From the NCBI RefSeq assembly GCF_900143095.1, contig NZ_FRDA01000001.1:186001-250000 (forward strand): a stretch of 64,000 bases of DNA, read 5' to 3'. The notes under the pieces are model-generated. The model worked only from the letters and a program-made list of their open reading frames with translations. It had not been told where the DNA came from and did no database searches. The stretch comes from Pseudomonas asturiensis (GTDB lineage: Bacteria > Pseudomonadota > Gammaproteobacteria > Pseudomonadales > Pseudomonadaceae). This document shows, piece after piece, positions 9,543-17,709 of this stretch; the first letter of the stretch is position 1; each line of letters starts with the position of its first letter. The position numbers and the translations under genes were made by a program.

Positions 9543-11361
9543 TCTCCCGGAAGAAGCACAGAACCCCATCGAGAACCACGGCATCATCGGCGACATGCGC
9601 AGTGCCGCCCTGATTGCCGATACCGGCAGCATCGATTTCTGTTGCTGGCCGGACTTCGACAGCCCATCAATCTTTACCGCGTTGCTGGACACCAACGACG
9701 CGGGGATTTTCCAATTGGCGCCGGATTTGCCTGATGCGCGTCGATTGCAGATCTACCTGCCGGACACCAACGTACTGCAGACCCGCTGGATATCGGAAGA
9801 GGCGGTCGTGGAGGTCACGGACCTGATGCCCATTGGCGAAAACAAGGACGATTTGCCGCGCATCGTGCGTCGTGTTCAGGTGCGCTTCGGCAAGGCCACG
9901 ATACGCATGCGCTGCAAGGTGCGTATGGATTACAGCCGTGTCGAGACCACCGCGCACCTGGAAGGCCGCGACGTGTGCTTTCAGGCCACGGGCCAGCCGG
10001 GCATGCGCCTGTCCGCGACAACACCGTTGCATGTGGAGCATGACGCGGCACTGGCCGAGTTCCAGATGGAAAAAGGGCAGACCATCGAGTTCATTCTCGG
10101 CGGCGTGGATGATCCGCAGGTCGCGGCCGGCAGATGCTCACGGTATTTCGACGACACCCTCGCGTTCTGGCGACGCTGGGCCGGGCAGTCCCTGTACCAC
10201 GGGCGCTGGCGCGAGATGGTCATGCGCTCGGCGCTGGCGCTCAAACTGCTGACCTCGCGCAAGCACGGCGGCATCATCGCCGCGGCAACCTTCGGTCTGC
10301 CGGAAACACCCGGTGGTGAGCGTAACTGGGATTACCGCTACACCTGGATCCGCGATGCGTCATTTACGGTGTATGCCTTCATGCGTCTGGGTTACACCGA
10401 TGAAGCCAACGCATTCATGGGCTGGATGCGCGGTCGTCTGGATGATTGCTGCGAGGGCACTGAAAAGATGGGCATTCTCTATGCCCTCGACGGCCGCGAA
10501 AAGCTGCCTGAAGAACACCTCGATCACCTGACTGGCTATGGCGGCGCATTGCCCGTGCGGATCGGCAACGAAGCGTACGAGCAGACGCAGCTGGATATCT
10601 ACGGCGAGCTGATGGACGCCGTTTACCTTGCCAACAAATATGGCGATGCGATTTCTCACGATGGCTGGAAGCATGTGGTGCGTCAGGTGGATTACGTGTG
10701 CGAGCACTGGGATGATCGCGACGTGGGTATCTGGGAAATGCGCGGCGGTGATCAGCATTTCCTGCACTCAAGGCTGATGTGCTGGGTGGCGCTGGACAGG
10801 GCGCTGCGTCTGGCTTTCAAGCGCTCGCTGTCAGGCCCCTTCGAGCGCTGGACCAAGGTACGCGAGCAGATTCACGACGACATCTGGGACAACTTCTGGA
10901 GCGAAGAGCTGGGACATTTCGTGCAGTACAAAGGCAGCCGCAACCTGGACGCCTCAATGCTGCTGATGCCGCTTGTCCGCTTTGTCGGGGCCAGCGACCC
11001 CAAGTGGCTGGCGACGCTGGACGCTATCGAGCGCACGCTGGTACGTGACGGTATGGTGTTCCGTTATCGCAATGATGACGATCACGATGATGGTCTTGAA
11101 GGTGAAGAGGGCGCGTTTGTCGCGTGCTCGTTCTGGTACGTCGAATGCCTGGCCCGCGCCGGGCGGGTCGGGCAGGCGCATCTGGAGTTCGAGCAATTGC
11201 TGCGTTACGCCAACCCGTTGGGGCTGTACGCCGAGGAGTTCGACGCCCACGCCCATCATCTGGGTAATACGCCACAGGCGTTGAGTCATCTGGCGCTGAT
11301 CAGCGCGGCCACTTTTCTGGACCGCAAGCTGAGTGGCGATCAAGCACTCTGGCAACCCTGA
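9535..11361 (+). CDS. Glycoside hydrolase family 15 protein (glucoamylase/trehalase type)
   Basis: This is a 608-residue cytoplasmic GH15 enzyme with no signal peptide. The N-terminal region ENHGIIGDMRSAALIADTGS leads into a beta-sandwich domain. The (alpha/alpha)6 catalytic barrel then carries GGERNWDYRYTWIRDA (about residue 260), WEMRGGDQHFLHSRLM and the C-terminal GLYAEEFD, which are conserved in bacterial trehalases and glucoamylases. It probably releases glucose from trehalose or an alpha-glucan. I chose ATG 9535 because GGAG at 9521 is well spaced to it; a GTG at 9529 is possible. The overlap with the SDR gene implies joint translation. Confidence 0.88.
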   Translation: MADLPEEAQNPIENHGIIGDMRSAALIADTGSIDFCCWPDFDSPSIFTALLDTNDAGIFQLAPDLPDARRLQIYLPDTNVLQTRWISEEAVVEVTDLMPIGENKDDLPRIVRRVQVRFGKATIRMRCKVRMDYSRVETTAHLEGRDVCFQATGQPGMRLSATTPLHVEHDAALAEFQMEKGQTIEFILGGVDDPQVAAGRCSRYFDDTLAFWRRWAGQSLYHGRWREMVMRSALALKLLTSRKHGGIIAAATFGLPETPGGERNWDYRYTWIRDASFTVYAFMRLGYTDEANAFMGWMRGRLDDCCEGTEKMGILYALDGREKLPEEHLDHLTGYGGALPVRIGNEAYEQTQLDIYGELMDAVYLANKYGDAISHDGWKHVVRQVDYVCEHWDDRDVGIWEMRGGDQHFLHSRLMCWVALDRALRLAFKRSLSGPFERWTKVREQIHDDIWDNFWSEELGHFVQYKGSRNLDASMLLMPLVRFVGASDPKWLATLDAIERTLVRDGMVFRYRNDDDHDDGLEGEEGAFVACSFWYVECLARAGRVGQAHLEFEQLLRYANPLGLYAEEFDAHAHHLGNTPQALSHLALISAATFLDRKLSGDQALWQP

Positions 11362-11377
11362 GCCTTCCTGCACCGTC

Positions 11378-11412
11378 GGGATTTGCATTACCTGGCATGT
11401 AATGCAAATCCC
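11378..11412. repeat. 13-bp perfect inverted repeat across the 3' end of the GT-C gene
   Basis: GGGATTTGCATTA (11378-11390) is repeated inverted at 11400-11412 with a 9-base loop. It spans the last codons of the minus-strand glycosyltransferase gene and lies 16 bases past the GH15 stop. It could fold in transcripts from either side and help termination between the convergent genes, but neither strand has a T-run. Confidence 0.5.
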
Positions 11413-12818
11413 ACCGACTGGTCTTCCAGTGTGTAATTGTCTGCGATCATCCCGCAGTAGCTCAGACGTGCAAGGTAGACGCCTGGATTGCCGATATAGG
11501 GGCGAATGTCGACGTTATCCCCGCACATGGCGAGCTTGCGATCACGCAGCAAACCCATCGCCTGCCCGGAGCGAATTGCGCCCATGGGCGTCCAGTCAGC
11601 AATGATCAACGCTCCCTCAGGCACCAATTGCTCGTAGGCCTTCACGAACTGTTCGGCAGAGCGGTCGGGCAAGTAGGGCACCATGAAGTAGTGGATGTCA
11701 TCGCGAAACGGCAGTTTCTCCTTGTGGGTCGGCAGATTGACCACACCGCTGGCATACAGCGAGTAGGCCAGCATAATCACTAGCGGTGACGTCAACACTG
11801 AGACGTTCAGCAGCGCAATGCCTGTCCGATTGCGCGGCAGCAGCGCAGGCAACTGAATCATGCCGATTATGCTCAGCATCGCGATGCCCGGCAGGAAGAA
11901 GGTGAAGCGGTCAGTGACGTTGTAGGAAATCGCGAAAAGCAGATTCAACAGCGCTGCACTCCACAGCAGGCGCAATCGGCTGTCTGCGGGAAATAACAGC
12001 AACCCGGCAATCTGTGGGCCGATCAACGACAGCAACAGCAGCACCACCGAGTTCTTCTCGTGCCACAGGTCGTCGAATCGAAACAGGCTGCCTTCCCACT
12101 CGGGGCCAGCGAGGGTCGTCGAGGCGCCCGTCAGGTAGCGCCGAACGATATCGATCAGCCCCATTCCCGCGTTCAGGTCGTTGGACACTGCCACGGCGGC
12201 AGTTGCGAACCCGAGGATGAAACCAGGCACCGTCATCAACATTCGCGCCTTGTGCTGGTACAGCAACTGGATGTAAAGCGGCAGCATCACAATGAAGGTC
12301 AGTTGATGAATCGAGGCGCTCAGTCCGGTCAGTACGCCGATGACGAACAGTTTTTTCAGAGGCGTCAGACGCGGGCTGGCACTGAATTGCACCGCATAGC
12401 CCAACAGCACGAACAGGGTGTGCAGCAGGTAGACCTCGGCCTTGGTCGACACCCAGAACACCGCGTGGGCCAGTATCGTGGCCGTGGCGGCCAGCACCGC
12501 TTGACGCGCTGTAGCACCGACCCGGGTTGCCAGTTGGTAGATGATCCACGCCAGCGGCAGTAACAGCAGGGAGTTCATCAGGCTGAGCACCTGCGAGCCG
12601 AACACCGCATAAAACACCGAACTGAAGAAGTGAAAGAATGGATGATCCAGCGGGCCAAGTGACTGGCTGAAATATTCACCGGCAGTGGCGTCGGCCAGGA
12701 ACATGCCGTTGTCCATCCACTGGATCGGGCCGCTGGAGGCGATGAAGCTGGCCGTAATGGCGGCGCACAGCAACAGCAGTGCCATCGCGATTGAAGGTCG
12801 AACGGGGGATGAAGTCAT
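11388..12818 (-). CDS. GT-C type membrane glycosyltransferase (DUF2723-like)
   Basis: This 476-residue protein is an integral membrane protein with about ten hydrophobic helices. Its first periplasmic loop (about residues 28-55: WMDNGMFLADAT, then LGPLDHPFFHFFSS) has the acidic and histidine residues typical of GT-C enzymes, which use polyprenyl-phosphate sugars outside the cytoplasm. A soluble C-terminal part of ~100 residues follows. The frame stays open much further upstream, but AAGGAGG eight bases before ATG 12818 fixes the start, and the longer frame overlaps the flippase gene. It is the last gene of the lipid-linked pentose operon and the likely transferase to the final acceptor. Acceptor unknown. 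Confidence 0.72.
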   Translation of the reverse strand: MTSSPVRPSIAMALLLLCAAITASFIASSGPIQWMDNGMFLADATAGEYFSQSLGPLDHPFFHFFSSVFYAVFGSQVLSLMNSLLLLPLAWIIYQLATRVGATARQAVLAATATILAHAVFWVSTKAEVYLLHTLFVLLGYAVQFSASPRLTPLKKLFVIGVLTGLSASIHQLTFIVMLPLYIQLLYQHKARMLMTVPGFILGFATAAVAVSNDLNAGMGLIDIVRRYLTGASTTLAGPEWEGSLFRFDDLWHEKNSVVLLLLSLIGPQIAGLLLFPADSRLRLLWSAALLNLLFAISYNVTDRFTFFLPGIAMLSIIGMIQLPALLPRNRTGIALLNVSVLTSPLVIMLAYSLYASGVVNLPTHKEKLPFRDDIHYFMVPYLPDRSAEQFVKAYEQLVPEGALIIADWTPMGAIRSGQAMGLLRDRKLAMCGDNVDIRPYIGNPGVYLARLSYCGMIADNYTLEDQSVGFALHAR

Positions 12819-12827
12819 TGAGAAGCT

Positions 12828-12834
12828 CCTCCTT
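12828..12834 (-). promoter_or_regulatory. Strong ribosome binding site of the GT-C gene
   Basis: The minus strand reads AAGGAGG, a perfect Shine-Dalgarno core, ending nine bases before the ATG at 12818. It decides the start of the glycosyltransferase and shows that the long upstream open frame is not a fusion. The other genes of the operon rely on overlapping stop and start codons. Confidence 0.75.
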
Positions 12835-12865
12835 GAGGCGGGTGGTCTTGTCCGATGGCATCGCC

Positions 12866-13834
12866 TTATCGGGCTGGATGTTCCATCGACGTCGAGTCCT
12901 TGAACCGGCTGAGCATGACTGCGCCGATGGCGACCGCAAACCACAGGGTCGCGAGGCGAATCAGAATTGTCGCGGCAATCGCGTCTGCAGCGGGCATTCC
13001 CTTGAACATCAGCAGCCTGATCATCACCGCCTCTGCACCACCCAGCCCGCCGGGCATGAAACTCAATGCACCGGCCAGCATCGCGAGTGCGTAGGTGAAC
13101 ACCGCAAACGTCAGTGGAATCTCTGCGCCCATCCAGCCAAGCACCCAATGAAACGCAAGCGCCTCGGCGCTCCAGGCGGTCAGGCTGAGCAGGCTGGCGC
13201 CCAGCAGCACATGCCAGCGATGGCAGTGACGAGCAGCCAGCAACACGTCGAGCAGGTGCCTTAGCAGCGTCGGCAGTCGAGCAGTGGCTTGCGCAATCGT
13301 CCCACGCAACCCTTCCAGCAAGCGACGTTGCGACAGGGTCAGCAACCCCGCCATCACCAGCGCCAGACCCACAGCAATCATCGGTTGCGCAGCCGGGTAC
13401 CAGGACAGGCCGAACAGCGTGAGCAGCGCAATCGCCAGCAGGTCGGACAGCCGCTCGCTGACAAACGCCGCAAAACTCTGCGGGTAAGGCACGCCCAGCG
13501 GCTTGAGCAATACGCCACGCAGCGCTTCTCCCGCCTTGCCCGGCGTGGTGGTCAAGGCAAAGCCTGCCAGGTACGCAGGCAGGCTGTCGCGCCACGCCAG
13601 CGGGTGGCCGAGCACCTGCAGATAGAGCTGCCAGCGCAGGAAGCGCAGCCCGTAGTTGACCGCCGACATCAGCAGCGTAAGTGCGATGCCGGCCGCGCCG
13701 ACTCTTGCTGTGGCCTGCGCTACTTCGTGCCAGCCGCCCCACAGACAGAACGCCAGGTAGCCCAGCGCCGAGCCAATGACCGAGAGCACCACGGCCCGGT
13801 AGCGCCATCCCGACAGCCAGGGCGTGCCTGTCAC
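12866..13834 (-). CDS. Flippase-like membrane protein (LPG synthase TM / UPF0104 family)
   Basis: This 322-residue inner-membrane protein has about eight helices and matches the family related to the membrane half of lysyl-phosphatidylglycerol synthase (UPF0104). Landmarks are LAGFALTTTPGKAGEALRG near the first third and FMPGGLGGAEAVMIRLL near the C-terminus. Family members are associated with lipid flipping, and here it would be positioned to move a lipid-linked sugar across the membrane. The GTG start at 13834 overlaps the upstream SDR stop (GTGA), a sign of coupling; a longer upstream frame is shadow. Flippase activity is inference from family and context. Confidence 0.78.
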   Translation of the reverse strand: MTGTPWLSGWRYRAVVLSVIGSALGYLAFCLWGGWHEVAQATARVGAAGIALTLLMSAVNYGLRFLRWQLYLQVLGHPLAWRDSLPAYLAGFALTTTPGKAGEALRGVLLKPLGVPYPQSFAAFVSERLSDLLAIALLTLFGLSWYPAAQPMIAVGLALVMAGLLTLSQRRLLEGLRGTIAQATARLPTLLRHLLDVLLAARHCHRWHVLLGASLLSLTAWSAEALAFHWVLGWMGAEIPLTFAVFTYALAMLAGALSFMPGGLGGAEAVMIRLLMFKGMPAADAIAATILIRLATLWFAVAIGAVMLSRFKDSTSMEHPAR

Positions 13835-14571
13835 AGGTTGAGCCTCTTGAACAATGGCTGTGGAATCGAGCGGATCACCAGCATGATCCACGCCCAGAAC
13901 CCCGGCGCGTACAGACTCGTGGACTGACGGGCGATGCCGTTGACGATCCGTTCGGCGACCTGCTCGGGTTGAGCGAGCAACGCAGCGGGCAGCGACAGGC
14001 CTTGTGTCATCGGCGTGTCGACAAAGCCGGGCTTGATGGTCAGCACATGCACGCCCAGCTTGAACAGCCGCGCCTGCAAGCCATCGCAAAAGGTCGTGAC
14101 CGCCGCTTTGGCCGAGCCGTACAGGTAGTTGGACGGCCGGCCCCGTTCACCCGCGACCGACGAGATCACCGCCAGCGTGCCGCACCGCTGAACCTCGAAG
14201 TGCTGAGCGAGCAGGGTCAGCAACGCGATCACCGACGCGCTGTTGGTGATGAACTCCTGCAGTGCCAGCCCGACATCCTGCTCGCAGGCGCGCTGATCCG
14301 GCAGGGTGCCATGAGCGATCAACACGACGTCGATCTGACCGAGGGTTTTGAGACAGTCGGCCAGCATGGCGGGGTGTTCGGCGAAATGCGTGGCGTCCAT
14401 TTCATACAACGTGACGGTCTTTGCGCCGCGTCCTTTGAGATCGGCCGCCGTGACCTGCAGTTTGTCGGCACTGCGCGCCACCAGAAAGAATTCACAGCCT
14501 TGTGCGGCCCATAGACGAGCGCAGGCGTGAGCGATGGCCGAGGTGGCTCCGATGATCAGAATTCGTTTCAT
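13831..14571 (-). CDS. SDR oxidoreductase, DprE2-like (2-keto-pentose reductase)
   Basis: This 246-residue short-chain dehydrogenase has the cofactor loop GATSAIAHA (residues 8-16), the active-site region VISSVAGERGRPSNYLYGSAKA with Tyr and Lys spaced four apart, and the PGFVDTPMTQ element. DprE2-type enzymes share this form and reduce the 2-keto intermediate of decaprenyl-phosphoryl-ribose to the arabinose epimer with NAD(P)H. The gene overlaps both neighbours by four bases. Standing directly after a DprE1-like oxidase is the main argument for this function; sequence alone would only say SDR. Confidence 0.8.
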   Translation of the reverse strand: MKRILIIGATSAIAHACARLWAAQGCEFFLVARSADKLQVTAADLKGRGAKTVTLYEMDATHFAEHPAMLADCLKTLGQIDVVLIAHGTLPDQRACEQDVGLALQEFITNSASVIALLTLLAQHFEVQRCGTLAVISSVAGERGRPSNYLYGSAKAAVTTFCDGLQARLFKLGVHVLTIKPGFVDTPMTQGLSLPAALLAQPEQVAERIVNGIARQSTSLYAPGFWAWIMLVIRSIPQPLFKRLNL

Positions 14572-15884
14572 GGCAGGACTCGTTTCCAGAAGCGGGACAT
14601 CAGGGAAGGGTCGCGCAGGGCTTCCAGTCGCTCCCAGGCCGGGTAGGCCTGGCGGAAATCGCTCCCGTTCATGTGGGCGTCCTTGGCCGGGTACAGACGT
14701 CCGCCGGCCTCATGGACAATGGCGTCCAGACGCGGAAATAACGACCCGGCAAGGTCGCGGTGTTGCGGAAAATCCAGCGCCAGCGAAGTGCCCGGCATCG
14801 GGAACGACAGCAGGCCGGGCGAGGCGATGTCACCACAGCGCTTGAGCACCGCCAGAAATGAGCCCTGACCGGATTCGGCGATGACAGTCAGCAGCGCCTG
14901 CATGGCGTCCTGCGCGCAGTCTTCAGGAATCACGCACTGGTATTGCTGAAAGCCCTTGGGCCCATAAATCCGGTTCCAGTGCAGTACACGGTCGAGCGGA
15001 TAGAAAAACGGCTCGTAGGTGCTGCGCCGTGGCGTAGGTCGGGCAGGGTGGGCGTGCCAGTACAGCGAGTTGAACAGGCGCAGCGACAGGTTGTTGATCA
15101 GCGACAGCGGCGGGGTGAGGGGCACACTCAGTTTGCTGCGCCGCTCGACCTCAAGCGAGCCGAAGCGCGCATGGTTGCCGACGATGTACACACCACGCCC
15201 GCTATGGCTGCCTCGCGCCAGACAGTCGATCCAGGCCACGCTGTATTCGTGCTGATGATCCAGCTCCCGCGACAGCGCAAAGAACTCGCCGAGGTTGGCG
15301 AAGCGCACCACGGTGCTGTCGATCTGGCTGGTACGAATCGGCATCAACTGCAGATCGGCCCAGTGAATGACCCCGGTCAGCCCCAGCCCGCCGATGCTGG
15401 CGGCGTACAGCAACGGGTTCTCGGCCGGCGAGCAGATCATCGGTTGCTCGCGGTGACGCAGCAGGCCGAAGCGCGGTACATGGCAGCCAAAGGTGCCGCG
15501 CAGGTGATGATTCTTGCCATGTACGTCATTGGCGATTGCGCCGCCTACCGTGACGAATTGTGTGCCCGGCGTCACCGGCAGAAACCAGCCCTGCGGGATG
15601 GCGGCGGCGAGTACCTGCGCGAGGGTCATGCCCGCTTCGACGCGCACCACGCCGGTCGTCCAGTTGGCCGCGATAAAACGGTCCAGCCGGTGCATGTGCA
15701 GCACGTGCCCGCTGCTGGCCAGGCAACTGTCGCCGTAGCTGCGCCCATTGCCGAAGGGCAGGCTGCTTTCATGCAGGGCCAGCGTGGTGTCCAGATGCTG
15801 TGACAGATCATCGATCCACGTGCATTCATGGCCCTGCTGCGCGATCAGGGGATACCGCCCCCACGGATAGAGAGGCGCCGTCAT
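14568..15884 (-). CDS. FAD-linked oxidase, DprE1-like (polyprenyl-phosphoryl-ribose 2-oxidase)
   Basis: This 438-residue protein has a vanillyl-alcohol-oxidase type FAD domain: FGNGRSYGDS (residues 44-53) and GGAIANDVHGKNHH (114-127), where the second His equals the flavin-linked or near-flavin position of DprE1. The substrate domain includes HWNRIYGPKGFQQYQC (302-317) and LSFPMPGTSLALDFP (359-373). Lys401 (LYPAKDA) aligns with active-site Lys418 of Mycobacterium tuberculosis DprE1, while Ala369 replaces Cys387. The reaction expected is oxidation of the ribose C2 of a polyprenyl-phosphoryl-ribose. It overlaps the UbiA and SDR genes by four bases each. Confidence 0.83.
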   Translation of the reverse strand: MTAPLYPWGRYPLIAQQGHECTWIDDLSQHLDTTLALHESSLPFGNGRSYGDSCLASSGHVLHMHRLDRFIAANWTTGVVRVEAGMTLAQVLAAAIPQGWFLPVTPGTQFVTVGGAIANDVHGKNHHLRGTFGCHVPRFGLLRHREQPMICSPAENPLLYAASIGGLGLTGVIHWADLQLMPIRTSQIDSTVVRFANLGEFFALSRELDHQHEYSVAWIDCLARGSHSGRGVYIVGNHARFGSLEVERRSKLSVPLTPPLSLINNLSLRLFNSLYWHAHPARPTPRRSTYEPFFYPLDRVLHWNRIYGPKGFQQYQCVIPEDCAQDAMQALLTVIAESGQGSFLAVLKRCGDIASPGLLSFPMPGTSLALDFPQHRDLAGSLFPRLDAIVHEAGGRLYPAKDAHMNGSDFRQAYPAWERLEALRDPSLMSRFWKRVLP

Positions 15885-17332
15885 GCGGCAATCCAGAACA
15901 CCAGGAGGAACAGCGCGCCGACCCCCTGACTGATGCGGTCGCGTATGGCGAACACCACCGGATCATCATTCATCAAGCCGCGATGGGTGAGCATCCACAG
16001 CCGGGTGATCCAGAACAACAGCAACGGGCACGCCAGCCAGATGACATGCGGGTGTTGATACAGCACCACAGTGGCGCCTTCGTGTATGTAGAGCGCCAGA
16101 ACCATTACGGCGAGGTTGCCGGATGACGCGCCCAGCGAGGCAATCATGTCCAGATCGCTGGGGTAATAGCCGCGACCGCGCGTCTTGCCTTCGACCTCAC
16201 GCACCCGCGCTTCGCGCAACTCGGCGTAGCGTTTGACCAGCGCCAGACTCAGGAACAGGAACATCGAGAACGCCAGAATCCAGAACGTGAGTGGCAGATG
16301 AAAGGCCGCTGCACCTGCCAGAATGCGTGTGGTGTAGAGCATGGCCAGCACAATGACGTCCACGGCCATGTGCCGCTTGAGGTACAGCGAGTACACCAGC
16401 GTCAACACGTAGTACGCCCCCAGCACCGCCGAAAACTGCCACGGCAGAAACCAGGCAGCTCCGCCGAAAGCCAGCAGCAACAAGGTCGGTACAGCGATCA
16501 GGCCCGACCTGATCGGCAGACGGCCACTGGCGAACGGTCGATTGCGTTTGCTGCGATGGTGTCGGTCGTCCGCCAGGTCCAGCAGGTCGTTGAGCACATA
16601 GACGCTCGATGCACAGAGGCCGAAGAGCAAAAACGCCAACAGGCCGTCGATCAACTGTTGCGGCTGCTGGATCTGGTGCGCCGCCAGCAGCGGCACGAAG
16701 ATCAGTGCGTTCTTGAGCCACTGATGCAGGCGCAGTGCCTTGCGCCAGTCCTTGAGGCTCGACGCGTTGGCATTCATGACCTGCTCGACATTGCCGTGTG
16801 CCAGCGCCTGGCGTTCGACGCCGGTGTGCGGGTTGGCGACGATGGCCTTGCGCGCGACAGTCCAGATGCACAGGTCGTCCGAAGAATTGCCGATGTAGTC
16901 GAAACCGCCGTGACCGTAGTGGCTGATCAGCAGATCCCGCTTGCGATGGGCCGAAAGATTGACCTCACCGTCTGAGGCCCACACCTGATCGAACAGATTC
17001 AGGTGCGCTGCAATGCGATTGGCCAGGGTTTCATGAGCGGCGGTGGCAAGAACGATCAGTCGGCCTGTGCTGCGTTGCACCTCAATGTATTTGAGCACCT
17101 GCGGGTCATAGGGCAGAAGCGCAATATCGACCGAGCTGGCCAAGGCCAGACCCTGTTTCAGCGCTGCCTTGCCCTTCAACAACCACAGCAGCAGTGTGAA
17201 GACCTGGAGCGGATGTTGCCGCACGAACGCCATGGCCGTTTCAAACAGCAAGTCTGAACGTAGCAGCGTGCCATCCAGGTCAACGACCAAGGGTGGATGG
17301 ACTTCGAGAATTCTTCCCTGAATGCCAGACAT
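15881..17332 (-). CDS. HAD phosphatase-UbiA prenyltransferase fusion (DPPR synthase-like)
   Basis: From ATG 17332 the protein has 483 residues. Residues ~14-190 are a HAD hydrolase with the nucleophile motif DLDGTLL (Asp18, Asp20) and a GNSSDD motif near 148. Residues ~195-483 are a UbiA-type domain with the first aspartate motif NDLLDLADD (248-256) and about eight helices. Such UbiA proteins attach phosphoribose from PRPP to a polyprenyl phosphate; the HAD part could then remove the 5-phosphate. AGGAGCC precedes the chosen ATG; the frame is open to 17500 but that extension looks non-coding. It is the first gene of the operon, divergent from norR. Confidence 0.82.
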   Translation of the reverse strand: MSGIQGRILEVHPPLVVDLDGTLLRSDLLFETAMAFVRQHPLQVFTLLLWLLKGKAALKQGLALASSVDIALLPYDPQVLKYIEVQRSTGRLIVLATAAHETLANRIAAHLNLFDQVWASDGEVNLSAHRKRDLLISHYGHGGFDYIGNSSDDLCIWTVARKAIVANPHTGVERQALAHGNVEQVMNANASSLKDWRKALRLHQWLKNALIFVPLLAAHQIQQPQQLIDGLLAFLLFGLCASSVYVLNDLLDLADDRHHRSKRNRPFASGRLPIRSGLIAVPTLLLLAFGGAAWFLPWQFSAVLGAYYVLTLVYSLYLKRHMAVDVIVLAMLYTTRILAGAAAFHLPLTFWILAFSMFLFLSLALVKRYAELREARVREVEGKTRGRGYYPSDLDMIASLGASSGNLAVMVLALYIHEGATVVLYQHPHVIWLACPLLLFWITRLWMLTHRGLMNDDPVVFAIRDRISQGVGALFLLVFWIAA

Positions 17333-17709
17333 GGACAGTGGCTCCTGTGAAAGTGAGCGCACTATGGAACGAAAATGGACAACCGCCACTTCAATAAAAT
17401 TAAACACGGCGGATTTAATTGCCGTCTGCATGGCGTCAGAAAAGACCGGGATAATAAAGCGGTCGACCGTTAACTCTATTGTTTCATTCAAGTAACACAT
17501 TCACGCCGTCGAGAGGCGATATATCCGCCGCGGTGGGGGCGTTTATAATGACTGCCGACCAGGTGTGATCGGACCTTTAATAGGTACTGGAATAGATACT
17601 GGTTTTTTACGGGCGCCGAAGTCCTCGAATCACGATGTTAAAACAGGGATGGTGAGTTTCAAGACAGGAGTCATAATGACACCCTTTGTGCCGTTGTCCG
17701 GGAGTCAAG
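17333..17709. other. Intergenic region between the pentose operon and norR
   Basis: This 377-bp gap separates divergent genes. It contains TATAAT at 17544-17549 in plus orientation without a clear -35 box, and TACTGG twice around 17585-17603. I looked for a sigma-54 promoter (GG-N10-GC) and paired NorR sites on both strands and found nothing convincing. No gene is visible. Confidence 0.5.

Noticed and set aside
12819-13808. Apparent 330-residue N-terminal extension of the GT-C glycosyltransferase
   Set aside because: It is an open shadow frame of the flippase-like gene; a perfect AAGGAGG site before ATG 12818 fixes the true start.
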